Source: Collinsella aerofaciens (GTDB taxonomy: Bacteria > Actinomycetota > Coriobacteriia > Coriobacteriales > Coriobacteriaceae). Taken from it: DNA of 64,000 nt. The notes beneath the pieces were generated by a model. It did no database searches. It saw only the letters and a program-made list of their open reading frames with translations, and was not told the origin of the DNA. The stretch covers positions 38,839-102,838 of the forward strand of contig RQCP01000010.1 of NCBI GenBank assembly GCA_008668235.1, written 5' to 3'. The position numbers and the translations under genes were made by a program. Shown here one piece after another: positions 33,382 to 41,967 of this stretch. Within the stretch, counting starts at the first letter, position 1; every line of letters begins with the position of its first letter.

Positions 33382-34911
33382 ATGAACGAGTCGTACCGCA
33401 TGGGCGAGCAATCGATTATTGCCTATCTTCAGCGACTTGCGAATGGCATCTCGACCGCCGAACTCGATGTTGCCGCGCTGCCTGCTGAGCTACGCGCCGT
33501 TGGTGAGCAACTGCAAAAGACGCATGCCATCCTGCAACAAGAGCGCCAGCTGCTTGAGCGCAACGCCTATATCGATCCGCTCACCAACTTGGGCAACCGC
33601 AACGGATTCGACCGTCACGTCGAGCAACTCTGGCGCAAAGGCGACCCCTTCACCTGCGCCTATATTGACATCGACCATCTCAAGCATTGCAATGATAGGT
33701 TTGGCCACGCCGAAGGCAATCGCTATATTCTGAGCATCTGCCGCACGCTCTCCGAAACCATGGAACACGATGAGATGCTGTTCCGTATCGGTGGAGACGA
33801 GTTTGTGCTCATCTCGCTCTCCGCAAACGAGACTAAACTCGAGCAGCGCTTGGAGCAGGTACGTACCGGGCTGATCGAGGCGAGCTCAGGCGGCAAGGCG
33901 CCCATGATCGGCAGCTTTAGCTTTGGCTGCTCGCGCGTCGATCCACTTGCTGGCGACACGCGTCGCCAGATGACGATGGATGCCGATCGCAAGATGTATC
34001 GCTATAAGCTTATGCATCGTGTGCAGCAACCGAAAGACGATGACGCGCCGCAACGCCCAATCGTCGATCAGCTTCCCTGCAACGACCGGGTGTTCCAAGC
34101 GATCTCCATGAGCTCCGAGACGCGCTATCCGTTCATCCTTAACCTCGATACTGGAGAATCGCAATGGTCGGTTAATGCCGTGCGCGATTTTGACCTGCCC
34201 TCCCAGCATCCTTTTAACTCACTCGACATGTGGCTCGCCCGCGTCCACCCCGAGGACCGCGACAACGTACGCGCCGAGCTCGATATGGTGATAAACAGCA
34301 CGTGGCACTTCCACTACATGCAGTATCGCGTAATGGACGCCACCGGAGCGTACGCGCTTTGCGACTGCACGGGCTACCGCTTGGACGGCACCGATACCGA
34401 GCCCAACATGTACGTGGGCATTATCATCAACCGAAGCCTAGCGGATACGACCGACTCAGTAACGGGCCTGGGCGATGTCCACGCACTGGTCAACACTATT
34501 GGAGAGATGCGCCACGTGCCGCACGAGGCAGGTTTTATTGCCATTAAGGTCGACGATATCGCCGAGGTCAATGCCCGCTTTGGATTCGATGCAGGCGACC
34601 GCGTGCTCGCCGAAAGCGCCGCCTGCCTCATGGATTGTTCGCGCGGCAAGGGCCGCCTGTTCCGCTCAACGGGGCCGATGTTCGTGGCACTCTTCGATGA
34701 GCTCGGCCCCGAGGCAATCGACGAGATCGCAAGCGACATCGAACGGTTCCTGGGTACTCCCGTGCTCATCGGCTCGCTTGAATATCAGCCGCCCATTCGC
34801 GTGGCCACGCTCCATCTGGACGGCGTCGACCGTCAGCCCGTTTCCATTTTGAACGAGCTCAAAGCGTTGCTCGGGAAAGCCGTGCAGGTGCCAGGTACCA
34901 AACTGGATTAG
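33382..34911 (+). CDS. GGDEF diguanylate cyclase with PAS-like and degenerate second GGDEF
   Basis: A 509-residue protein. After a coiled-coil start, a full GGDEF domain (about residues 85-220) has DPLTNLGNRNGFD and the active motif RIGGDEFVLIS, so it should make c-di-GMP. A PAS-like segment follows (about 245-350), with MWLARVHPEDRDNVRAEL typical of PAS_3. The last part (about 355-500) looks like another GGDEF fold but has RSTGPMFVALF where GGDEF belongs, so it is probably a sensor or pseudo-enzyme. There are no membrane spans. The start has AAGGAGG upstream. Confidence 0.85.
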   Translation: MNESYRMGEQSIIAYLQRLANGISTAELDVAALPAELRAVGEQLQKTHAILQQERQLLERNAYIDPLTNLGNRNGFDRHVEQLWRKGDPFTCAYIDIDHLKHCNDRFGHAEGNRYILSICRTLSETMEHDEMLFRIGGDEFVLISLSANETKLEQRLEQVRTGLIEASSGGKAPMIGSFSFGCSRVDPLAGDTRRQMTMDADRKMYRYKLMHRVQQPKDDDAPQRPIVDQLPCNDRVFQAISMSSETRYPFILNLDTGESQWSVNAVRDFDLPSQHPFNSLDMWLARVHPEDRDNVRAELDMVINSTWHFHYMQYRVMDATGAYALCDCTGYRLDGTDTEPNMYVGIIINRSLADTTDSVTGLGDVHALVNTIGEMRHVPHEAGFIAIKVDDIAEVNARFGFDAGDRVLAESAACLMDCSRGKGRLFRSTGPMFVALFDELGPEAIDEIASDIERFLGTPVLIGSLEYQPPIRVATLHLDGVDRQPVSILNELKALLGKAVQVPGTKLD

Positions 34912-34985
34912 CGCCGCGCCCGCGCCGCCTCCCCCATCGTGCGATAATCCTCTGCAGAAGTCACCAAAAGCAGAGGGAGTTTGTG

Positions 34986-35609
34986 ATGAAGGTTCTTTTG
35001 GTCAATGGCAGCCCCAAGGCAAACGGCAACACCGCCCGCGCACTCGCCGAAGTCGCCGAGCAGCTCATTGCCGAAGGCATTGATACCGAGGCGTTTCAGC
35101 TGGGCGCCAAGCCCATTCGCGATTGCATCGGTTGCGGCCAGTGTGGCAAACTTGGCGGTCGCTGCACCTTTGACGACGACGTGGTGAACGAGCTCATCGC
35201 TGCCGCCGAGCAGGCAGATGGCTTTGTCTTTGGCTCACCTGTCTACTATGCGCATCCCAGCGGACGCATCCTCTCGGCCCTCGATCGCGTATTCTATGCC
35301 GGAGGCAAAGCCTTTGCACACAAGCCGGGCGCTGCCGTCGCCGTCGCCCGTCGCGGCGGTACGTCGACGACCTTCGACGTGCTCAACAAGTACTTCACCA
35401 TCAACCAAATGCCCGTGGTTGCTTCCACCTACTGGAACAACGTGTTTGGCCGCGTGCCCGGCGACGCCGATGGGGATGCCGAGGGCCTTGCCACCATGCG
35501 AAACATCGGCAAAAACATGGCTTGGCTCCTGCGCTGCATCGAGGCGGGACAAGCCGCCGGTATCAACGCGCCCGAGGCAGATCGCGCAACGACCAACTTC
35601 ATTCGATAG
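34986..35609 (+). CDS. Iron-sulfur flavoprotein / NADPH-dependent FMN reductase
   Basis: A 207-residue flavodoxin-like protein. It begins with VLLVNGSPKANGNTARAL (FMN phosphate loop), then has a Cys cluster (CIGCGQCGKLGGRC) typical of iron-sulfur flavoproteins, and GFVFGSPVYYAHPSG (flavin ring contact). It transfers electrons in anaerobes, perhaps to quinones, metals or oxygen species. GGGAG is 7 nt before ATG 34986. An ArsC-like gene follows 12 bp later, suggesting a two-gene unit. Confidence 0.88.
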   Translation: MKVLLVNGSPKANGNTARALAEVAEQLIAEGIDTEAFQLGAKPIRDCIGCGQCGKLGGRCTFDDDVVNELIAAAEQADGFVFGSPVYYAHPSGRILSALDRVFYAGGKAFAHKPGAAVAVARRGGTSTTFDVLNKYFTINQMPVVASTYWNNVFGRVPGDADGDAEGLATMRNIGKNMAWLLRCIEAGQAAGINAPEADRATTNFIR

Positions 35610-35621
35610 AGCGGCGGGGCC

Positions 35622-35963
35622 ATGAATATTCAAATCTTCGGGACTAAGAAGTCGTTCGATACCAAGAAGGCCCAGCGCTATTTTAAGGAGCGCCGCATTA
35701 AGGTGCAGTTTATCGACCTTAAGGAAAAGGAGATGAGCAAGGGCGAGCTCACGAGCGTGATGCAGGCGGTCGGCGGCATCGACAAGCTGCTCAACCCCAA
35801 GGCCAAGGACGAGGAGATGCTCGCGCTCATCCAGCACCTCACCCCTAGCCAGCGCTTCGACAAGCTGCTCGAGAACCAGCAGGTTCTAGCCGAGCCCATC
35901 GTGCGCAACGGCAAAAAGGCCACCGTCGGTTATTGCCCCGATGTATGGGGAGCCTGGGAGTAG
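35622..35963 (+). CDS. ArsC/Spx-family protein without the usual catalytic cysteine
   Basis: A 113-residue thioredoxin-fold protein of the ArsC/YffB group. The fold is clear (FIDLKEKEMSKGELTSVM, GGIDKLLNPKAKDEEML, EPIVRNGKKATVGY). The loop that holds the redox Cys in arsenate reductases reads FGTKKSFDTKKA, so that Cys is absent. It is therefore not a normal arsenate reductase. It follows the flavoprotein gene closely and probably shares its promoter. Confidence 0.82.
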   Translation: MNIQIFGTKKSFDTKKAQRYFKERRIKVQFIDLKEKEMSKGELTSVMQAVGGIDKLLNPKAKDEEMLALIQHLTPSQRFDKLLENQQVLAEPIVRNGKKATVGYCPDVWGAWE

Positions 35964-36049
35964 CCTGTGTTATTTGCCAGCGCGTGGGTATAAGAGCAGG
36001 CGTTTGGCATATGATTCAACTGTAAGCCATGTCTAACAAAGGAGGGCAC

Positions 36050-37180
36050 ATGCCCAACAAACCCGTGAAGATCATCATGCTTACCGGATACCTCGGTGCC
36101 GGCAAGACCACGCTGCTCAACCACATCCTCGCTAACGACGGCGGCATCCGCGCCGCCGTGATCGTCAACGATATCGGCGAGATCAACGTCGATGCCAGCC
36201 TCATCGCCGACGGCGGCCTTTCCGAGACCGACGACCTCATCCCGCTCACCAACGGCTGCATCTGCTGCACGCTTTCGGATGACCTGGCCAACCAGCTGCA
36301 GGGCATCGCCGATTCGGGCAACTTCGACTACATCATCATCGAGGCATCGGGCATTTGCGAGCCCATCCCCATCGCCTACACCATCTCGAGCTTCTGCGAT
36401 GAGGCTAAGGTGGGCGGCGAGCCCAAGCTCGCGCTCGACAACATCGTGGCTGTGGTCGACTGCGCCCGCATGTACGACGAGTTCAACGGCGGTCGCGACC
36501 TGCTGGCCGAGGATATCGACGAGGACGACATCGAGAGCCTGCTCATCCAGCAGATCGAGTTCTGCTCCACGCTGATCCTCAACAAGACCGACACCGTGAC
36601 GCCTGAGCAGATTGCCGAGCTCAAGGCCATCGTGCGCAGCCTGCAGAAAGACGCCGTAATTGTCGAGGCCCAAAACGGCGAGGTCCCCATGGAGGAGCTG
36701 CTCGATACCGACCGCTTCGACTTTATGCGCGCCTACAACTCCGCCGTCTGGATCGAGGCCATGGAGCATCCCGAGGAGCACGACGACCCCGAGGTGCTCG
36801 AGTACGACATCGAGACCTTTGTGTACTCGCGCCGCAAGCCGTTTGACCTGCAGAAGTTCACCGATTTTGTTGAGCAGGAGTGGCCCGACGAGGTCATCCG
36901 CGTCAAGGGCCCGCTGTGGCAGACCGGCGATCCGGACATGTGCTACATGTTTGAGCAGGCCGGCCACCAGATGCGCCTGATGGAGAACGGCCTGTTTGTC
37001 GATTCGGCGCCCGAGGGCGAGAAGCAGAAGATCATCGACGAGAACCCCGAGATCATGCAGATTTGGGACGACGAGACGGGCGACCGCATGACGAGCCTGT
37101 GCATCATTGGCCGTCACATGGACAAGGATGCGCTCATCGCCTCCCTCGATGCCTGCCTGACCGACTGGCACCGCGCCTAG
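36050..37180 (+). CDS. G3E-family GTPase (CobW/YeiR-like metal chaperone)
   Basis: A 376-residue G3E GTPase. Walker A is GYLGAGKTT (13-21). The CXCC metal motif is NGCICCTL (Cys70, Cys72, Cys73), preceded by VNDIGEINVDASL. LNKTD is the guanine-specificity motif, and the C-terminal domain is of CobW type. Such proteins deliver zinc, cobalt or nickel to client enzymes. The acidic insertion LAEDIDEDDIES adds possible metal ligands. ATG 36050 has AAAGGAGG 5 nt upstream. The metal cannot be told; no Zur box was recognised upstream. Confidence 0.9.
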   Translation: MPNKPVKIIMLTGYLGAGKTTLLNHILANDGGIRAAVIVNDIGEINVDASLIADGGLSETDDLIPLTNGCICCTLSDDLANQLQGIADSGNFDYIIIEASGICEPIPIAYTISSFCDEAKVGGEPKLALDNIVAVVDCARMYDEFNGGRDLLAEDIDEDDIESLLIQQIEFCSTLILNKTDTVTPEQIAELKAIVRSLQKDAVIVEAQNGEVPMEELLDTDRFDFMRAYNSAVWIEAMEHPEEHDDPEVLEYDIETFVYSRRKPFDLQKFTDFVEQEWPDEVIRVKGPLWQTGDPDMCYMFEQAGHQMRLMENGLFVDSAPEGEKQKIIDENPEIMQIWDDETGDRMTSLCIIGRHMDKDALIASLDACLTDWHRA

Positions 37181-37220
37181 GTTTATCCAAGCGGGCATTT
37201 TTCCGCCCACGTAACCGCCT

Positions 37221-37254
37221 AACCACCACGAAGGTACCCTTCGTGGTGGTTTTT
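37221..37254 (+). terminator. Terminator of the G3E GTPase gene
   Basis: AACCACCACGAAGG and CCTTCGTGGTGGTT pair perfectly around a 3-nt loop, then TTT. Confidence 0.9.
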
Positions 37255-37275
37255 CGTTCTGAGCCAAGGAGATTC

Positions 37276-37875
37276 ATGTTCAACATTGTACTGTATGCAC
37301 CCGAGATTCCGGCCAATACGGGCAATATCGGCCGTACCTGCGTGGTCACCGGCGCCCATCTGCATCTGGTGGAGCCACTGGGCTTTTCGCTCGATGACAA
37401 GACGGTACGTCGCGCCGGTCTGGGCTACTGGCAAAACTTGGACGTGACGACCTATGCCGGCTGGGAGGATTTCCTTGCGCGCAACGGCCTCTCCCCCGCC
37501 GACGAGCGCCTGCATCTGCTGACCAAAAAGGCGCGCCGAACCTATGCGCAGAGTACCTACCGCGATGGCGACTACCTGGTCTTTGGCAGCGAGAGCTCGG
37601 GCATTCCCGAGCCACTGCTTGCCGCGGCGCCCGAGCGCTGCGAGCGCATCCCGATGCTGCGCGATTGTGACTCACTCGATAACGCCGAGGCATGGGAAGC
37701 CCACGAGGAATCACTCGGGCATACCGAGGACAGCCACGAGGCCATCCTTCAACAGGACATCTGCGGCAACTTCGTCAACCCGGACGACTACCGCATCAGT
37801 GCACTCAACCTCTCCAACAGCGCCGCCATCGTCCTCTACGAGGCCCTGCGCCAAACAGGCTTTCCGGGAATGTAA
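37276..37875 (+). CDS. trmL: tRNA (cytidine/uridine-34-2'-O)-methyltransferase TrmL with an insertion
   Basis: A 199-residue SPOUT methyltransferase. The family start (NIVLYAPEIPANTGNIGRTC), GFSLDDKTVRRAGLGYW, VFGSESSGIP and the knot region ISALNLSNSAAIVLYEALRQ are all present. TrmL methylates the wobble base of certain leucine tRNAs. The usual length is about 155-160; here an acidic stretch (about residues 135-168, DCDSLDNAEAWEAHEESLGH onward) is inserted just before the knot. ATG 37276 has AAGGAG 6 nt upstream. It stands alone between terminators. Confidence 0.9.
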   Translation: MFNIVLYAPEIPANTGNIGRTCVVTGAHLHLVEPLGFSLDDKTVRRAGLGYWQNLDVTTYAGWEDFLARNGLSPADERLHLLTKKARRTYAQSTYRDGDYLVFGSESSGIPEPLLAAAPERCERIPMLRDCDSLDNAEAWEAHEESLGHTEDSHEAILQQDICGNFVNPDDYRISALNLSNSAAIVLYEALRQTGFPGM

Positions 37876-37941
37876 CAAAGGGACAGTCTCGTTGTCATAT
37901 CGGACAATTGTCACATTGACACCCTTCAAACGAAATCAGAG

Positions 37942-37982
37942 ATGCCCGCTATCGCAACGTAAGGCATCGCGATAGCGGGCAT
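37942..37982. terminator. Hairpin between trmL and the DUF4230 gene
   Basis: ATGCCCGCTATCGC and GCGATAGCGGGCAT are exact 14-bp arms. A copy of AAAGGGACAG (37878-37887) lies just upstream. Confidence 0.75.
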
Positions 37983-38018
37983 TCAGCTGAATCAGTAATT
38001 TGATTTCAAAGGTAGATA

Positions 38019-38666
38019 TTAATCTTCGAATTCGACATTGACCCTTACGTCTGGACCACAGAACGTCGACACCTGCTTTTTCACCAGTTTTACTGCACGT
38101 TCATCAGATTTTTCCAGCATGCCACTTTCTTGAACCTTTTGCCTCTGGTCCTTATCAGCCTGCTGAAGCAATTTATTTAAATCGTCCGTACTGACCTGAT
38201 TCCAATTAAGAAAACCATTGTCCTCAACGTACTTTTTAAGCGAGTTCGGATCCGTTGACAACGTCACTATCTCGGAATGCGGAAGCGTAACATTAACAGA
38301 TTTTATTACCGACTCGTTGTTTTTCGAACGATGGACTTTTACCTTCAGGTTCTCATCGTCTACGTTCAGGCCGATATCCGCCTTGCCATCGATGGTCGCT
38401 ACATATCGCTTAGTAGTAAATGGGTTGTTAAAACCAAACGGATTCCCTGCATCGTCAATATATAGAACCTGAGTAAAATCGTATTCGTAGGTAAGCAACT
38501 TCGTTACCGGCTTAATTTCTTCCCGAATCGAATCATCGCTTATAACGGTCTGATCGCGCGTCAACCACAGGTACACGCAGCCGCCGCAAGCTGCAATCAA
38601 GCCTAACGCCAATAGGGCGACAATTATCTTCTGGCCAATTGTTTTAAACGGATTGGAAACGCTCAT
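38019..38666 (-). CDS. DUF4230 family membrane-anchored protein
   Basis: A 215-residue protein with one N-terminal membrane helix (about residues 14-35, IIVALLALGLIAACGGCVYL) and an outside domain. It matches DUF4230: VTKLLTYEYDFTQVLYIDD, YVATIDGKADIGLNVDD, VNVTLPHSEIVTLSTDPNSL. The function of the family is unknown; it occurs in Gram-positive gut bacteria. Codon use and base composition are more AT-rich than in the genes to either side, which may mean transfer. Confidence 0.82.
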   Translation of the reverse strand: MSVSNPFKTIGQKIIVALLALGLIAACGGCVYLWLTRDQTVISDDSIREEIKPVTKLLTYEYDFTQVLYIDDAGNPFGFNNPFTTKRYVATIDGKADIGLNVDDENLKVKVHRSKNNESVIKSVNVTLPHSEIVTLSTDPNSLKKYVEDNGFLNWNQVSTDDLNKLLQQADKDQRQKVQESGMLEKSDERAVKLVKKQVSTFCGPDVRVNVEFED

Positions 38667-38914
38667 TTAGCCCTTGTCCTCCAGTTGTCCTCAGGGTAAT
38701 TACGGACTCAATTCATTTATATTGGGTTTTGATGTCAACCAATTCAGAAAGGAAGGACTTAAATCCAACATAATATGAATGCACATTCATACGTTAATTT
38801 AATACCTATTCTGCTGCACGTAACTTTAGAAAGATTGGGGCACAGACCATAGGCCGGCACCCCAATCCATACATAGGCATCATAACGCGTTGATCATTCG
38901 ATCATATGCCCAAC

Positions 38915-39799
38915 TTAATCAACTGAAACGCTGACATCCATCCGCTGATCTCGGTCGCTATATCCGATCATCAGTTCCCGTCCCTTTTTATCCTTTGCGC
39001 AAAAACTGCTGTCATACGAATATTCGATGTCCTTGTATCCCTTTTTCTTGCAAGCTTTGATGTATTTGTCGTACCCATCATGATCGATGCCAAATGCGAC
39101 AAACGAAAGGCAGTCTTTTTCGTCTAACGACGTATAAACGATAGGGCAGTCAGGCTTCGGCAAGGATTTTGCAAGGGCTTTTGTTGGCCAGTCATACGCC
39201 TTGACACCGCCCTTTGATGAAGTCGTATAGGTTTTCGACTTGAAACTATAGTACTCGAGATATATCTTTCCATCGCCGCCTAGATAGGCAATAGTCGCCA
39301 CTGAAGGCTCCATCAGGTCATATTGATTCTGCTGGGCATTGGCGACATAGTCACCATGGGTAATGCACGGAACGCTATCAACCGATTCTCGCTTCTCGAC
39401 GATTCGCTGGCTATCCGCCGTCATTTTCAGCGTTGAATAATCGTGCGTAGCCTCTTCCTCATCAAAAACGTCAGTAAACAGAAGTTTCTGCTCGTCAGTC
39501 AACTCCCCTTTCGGCTCAAACTGAATAGTGAACTGAGCAATATCGAAGCTCGATTTATTGTCATATTCAAATGTCATCATCTCGACGCCATCAACAACGC
39601 CTTCTGAGACACTCCAGTTTAGTTGATCGATTTTTACTGAATCCTTCTTACCTGGCTTTGGCTTCTTTCCGCTTTTCTTAGTCGCTGCAAATGCGCATGT
39701 CGGACTCCAGCCGCGACCCGTAATTCCGAGTGGTAGAGAAATGCCGATTAGCGCCGCCGCGCTAAAAGCCAGAACTGCCGTAAATAACTTTTTCTTCAT
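38915..39799 (-). CDS. Secreted protein of unknown function
   Basis: A 294-residue protein with a typical signal peptide (MKKK, hydrophobic core, cleavage probably after AFA near residue 38). A Lys/Pro/Gly-rich linker follows, then an immunoglobulin-like segment (QLNWSVSEGVVDGVEMMTFEYDN). The C-terminal region with DGYDKYIKACKKKGYKDIEYSYD resembles a small repeat-type domain found in other actinobacterial secreted proteins. I do not recognise a named family. It lies in the same AT-richer patch as the DUF4230 gene, on the same strand but about 250 bp away (that gap holds a hairpin, ATTGGGG/CCCCAAT, near 38837). Confidence 0.75.
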   Translation of the reverse strand: MKKKLFTAVLAFSAAALIGISLPLGITGRGWSPTCAFAATKKSGKKPKPGKKDSVKIDQLNWSVSEGVVDGVEMMTFEYDNKSSFDIAQFTIQFEPKGELTDEQKLLFTDVFDEEEATHDYSTLKMTADSQRIVEKRESVDSVPCITHGDYVANAQQNQYDLMEPSVATIAYLGGDGKIYLEYYSFKSKTYTTSSKGGVKAYDWPTKALAKSLPKPDCPIVYTSLDEKDCLSFVAFGIDHDGYDKYIKACKKKGYKDIEYSYDSSFCAKDKKGRELMIGYSDRDQRMDVSVSVD

Positions 39800-39954
39800 T
39801 ACATATCCCTTGGTAGTCGTTTAACCTCCCCCTCGTCAAATAGCAGACGAATTGGCGACGCAGTGGCACTATTTGATTCAAGGGCGTGAACTGGATAAAC
39901 ATCGAGGGAAGGAGTGGGCCCTGTGCAATAAACTCCCCTCGTCAAAATGTCTAG

Positions 39955-40590
39955 CTAAAGAGGACGGGCAGACGGCGAACGGTCATATCCGTTCGCGTCC
40001 GCCCGTCCCCAACGATCAAACGTCGATGCGCTAACGTTCAAAAGCATTGCGGCCTCTTGTCTCGTAACCTCACCTCCTTCGAATGATTTGATGACATCGC
40101 GGTAGCTATCCGGACGTTCGAGCGTCGGTCTCCCAAATCTCACACCCCGCAGACGCGCCGACGCGATACCCTCCGCCTGGCGCTGCTTTATGTTTTCACG
40201 CTCCACCTGAGCCACGTAACTCAAAACCTGAAGCACTAGATCGGCAATAAAAGTCCCCGTAATTCCATTGGGTTGTTCGCGTGTATCAAGCAATGGCATA
40301 TCGAGCACCACGATGGCAACGCGTTTGTCCGTCGTTAGGCGACGCCATTCATCGATAACTTCACGGTAGTCGCGACCCAATCGATCGATACTCTTAATCA
40401 CCAGAACGTCCCCTTCGCGCAGACGACGAAGAAGACGCCGGTACTGAGGACGCCTGAAGTCCTTTCCACTCGCTTTGTCAGCATAGATCAAATTCGTTTG
40501 GACCGGAAACCGCTCCAGCGCATCCAGTTGGCGATCCAGGTTCTGATCTGCTGACGAAACTCGAGCATACCCATAGATTCTGTTTTTCAT
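39955..40590 (-). CDS. Serine recombinase (Tn3-type resolvase/invertase)
   Basis: A 211-residue recombinase. The catalytic domain begins with IYGYARVSSADQNLDRQLD (nucleophile Ser12) and has VIKSIDRLGRDYRE. The long E helix follows (YVAQVERENIKQRQAEGIASAR), and a C-terminal HTH has VTRQEAAMLLNVSASTFDRW. It cuts and rejoins DNA at a res or inversion site. No transposase or paired inverted repeats were found near it. The last codons form a long hairpin that includes the coding end. The start ATG 40590 has GGGG upstream. It may be a relic of an integrated element or an invertase for a local switch. Confidence 0.9.
   Translation of the reverse strand: MKNRIYGYARVSSADQNLDRQLDALERFPVQTNLIYADKASGKDFRRPQYRRLLRRLREGDVLVIKSIDRLGRDYREVIDEWRRLTTDKRVAIVVLDMPLLDTREQPNGITGTFIADLVLQVLSYVAQVERENIKQRQAEGIASARLRGVRFGRPTLERPDSYRDVIKSFEGGEVTRQEAAMLLNVSASTFDRWGRADANGYDRSPSARPL
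39962..40008. repeat. Palindrome covering the 3' end of the resolvase gene
   Basis: GGACGGGC…GCGAACGG (39962-39982) and CCGTTCGC…GCCCGTCC (39989-40008) make a 47-bp hairpin inside the last codons of the gene (SPSARPL-stop), probably a terminator built into the coding end. Confidence 0.7.
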
Positions 40591-40750
40591 GATTGCCCCT
40601 ATCAGCCGCACGATGGCAGCTTCAGCTCATCTGAGAGCCCACTCACAATAGGGCGTGCAAATTTCGCGAATGGGCTGAACCCATTTTCGGGCTCCAACGT
40701 AAGCTATTCAAGCACCGCTTCGATAACGCACGGGGCAACCTTATGCTTTG

Positions 40751-40802
40751 AAATGAAATTAATCGTTTTTAATTGAGATTAACTAGAATAAAATGAAATT
40801 AA
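40751..40802 (+). promoter_or_regulatory. Direct repeats upstream of the first AAA ATPase gene
   Basis: AAATGAAATTAA occurs at 40751-40762 and 40791-40802, exactly 40 bp apart, in an AT-rich stretch just before the ribosome site (AAAGGAG). This may be an operator, since the second ATPase gene also has repeats at its promoter. Nothing else clear is seen in the 236-bp gap from 40591 to 40826. Confidence 0.55.
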
Positions 40803-40826
40803 CCCGAGACGCTAAAGGAGAGCCTT

Positions 40827-41927
40827 GTGAAATATCTCGAGAACCCGTTTACCCCCAGTTTTGGTGAGGTTCCTGCCCACCTCGCTGGCAGACAACAGAT
40901 TATTCGGGATTTGGACCGTGCCTTCTTGAGCCAGCGCAGGCGCCCAGAATTGACCTCGATCTTCTCAGGCGCTCGTGGAACCGGTAAAACCGCTCTCATG
41001 TCGTCGCTCGCGACAAGGGCGGAATCCCACGGCTGGATTGCCGTAAAGACGACCGCGCTCCCGGGAATGCTTGAGGAAATCGAGTTCGGGGCGAAATGTG
41101 CTGCCGGCCATCTTATCGACCCGTCCAACCACTTCGAAGTCACCGGTCTCGGAATTGCACCGCTCGGCAGCATCGAGGTCAGTCGCGTTCACGATGCCTC
41201 AACCTGGCGGTATCGCATGAGCGACATCATCGACCAGCTCAACGAAGCGGGCACCGGTCTGCTCGTCACGGTTGACGAGGTGGACCCGACACTCGACGAG
41301 ATGATCCAGCTCGCAGCGACGTATCAGCACTTTGTGACCGATGGGAGACGCGTCGCGCTGCTCATGGCGGGACTTCCCAACAACGTATCGACGCTACTGA
41401 ACCACAAGACGGTCTCGTTCCTTCGCCGCGCCCAACAATATCATCTGGGTCGCATTGCCGACTATGACGTGCGAGAGGCCTTGATTCGCACAATCCAGGA
41501 AAACGATCGCCTGGCAGATGCTGAGGGAATCGATAGAGCCGTTCGCTCGATCTCTGGTTTTCCCTTCCTATTGCAACTCGTAGGCTACCGTGCCTGGGAT
41601 CTCACAAGCGATTCGAAGGAAATCTCGTCACGCGACTTTGACCTGGGAATCAAAATCGCGCGCGACGAGATGGACGACCGAATCCTCGCGGCAACCTATC
41701 GGGAACTCACTGCAGAGGACAAGCGATTCCTCATCGCCATGCTCGATGACGAGGAAGAGTCCACCACCGCCGACCTTGTCGAGCGCCTTAAGCGTTCGCC
41801 GCAGCAGGTCTCCCGCTACCGACGCCGCATGATAGATGCCGGCATCATCGGGGAACGAGGACGAGGGCTCGTCGCATTTGAATTGCCATTCTTCCGCGAC
41901 TATCTCGCGGCTCAATGCGTGAAATAG
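40827..41927 (+). CDS. AAA ATPase with C-terminal winged helix (ORC/Cdc6-like)
   Basis: A 366-residue ATP-binding protein. The N-terminus has the NPFTPSFGEVPAHLAGRQ lead found in this group, Walker A GARGTGKT (48-55), Walker B LLVTVDEVD (about 145-153), a sensor region RRVALLMAGLP, and FLRRAQQYHLGRI. The C-terminus (about 295-366) looks like a winged helix with TTADLVERLKRSPQQVSRYR. Similar proteins are archaeal-type ATPases of unknown role, often near mobile DNA. A paralogue lies at 44474-45592 with the UvrA-like gene between. GTG 40827 has GGAG 6 nt upstream. Confidence 0.85.
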   Translation: MKYLENPFTPSFGEVPAHLAGRQQIIRDLDRAFLSQRRRPELTSIFSGARGTGKTALMSSLATRAESHGWIAVKTTALPGMLEEIEFGAKCAAGHLIDPSNHFEVTGLGIAPLGSIEVSRVHDASTWRYRMSDIIDQLNEAGTGLLVTVDEVDPTLDEMIQLAATYQHFVTDGRRVALLMAGLPNNVSTLLNHKTVSFLRRAQQYHLGRIADYDVREALIRTIQENDRLADAEGIDRAVRSISGFPFLLQLVGYRAWDLTSDSKEISSRDFDLGIKIARDEMDDRILAATYRELTAEDKRFLIAMLDDEEESTTADLVERLKRSPQQVSRYRRRMIDAGIIGERGRGLVAFELPFFRDYLAAQCVK

Positions 41928-41931
41928 GCAT

Positions 41932-41966
41932 CAATGAGGCAAAGAGGCTGTCCCTTTGCCTCATTG
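41932..41966. terminator. Palindromic terminator with TGTCCCTTT core
   Basis: CAATGAGGCAAAG and CTTTGCCTCATTG pair perfectly around a 9-nt loop (AGGCTGTCC). It lies between the convergent ATPase and UvrA-like genes. Confidence 0.85.
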
Positions 41967-41967
41967 T

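Noticed and set aside
36001..36049. Zur box upstream of the G3E GTPase gene
   Set aside because: No convincing palindrome of the Zur type was seen in the short leader.
39955..40826. A complete transposon around the serine resolvase
   Set aside because: No transposase and no matching terminal inverted repeats were found in the flanks.
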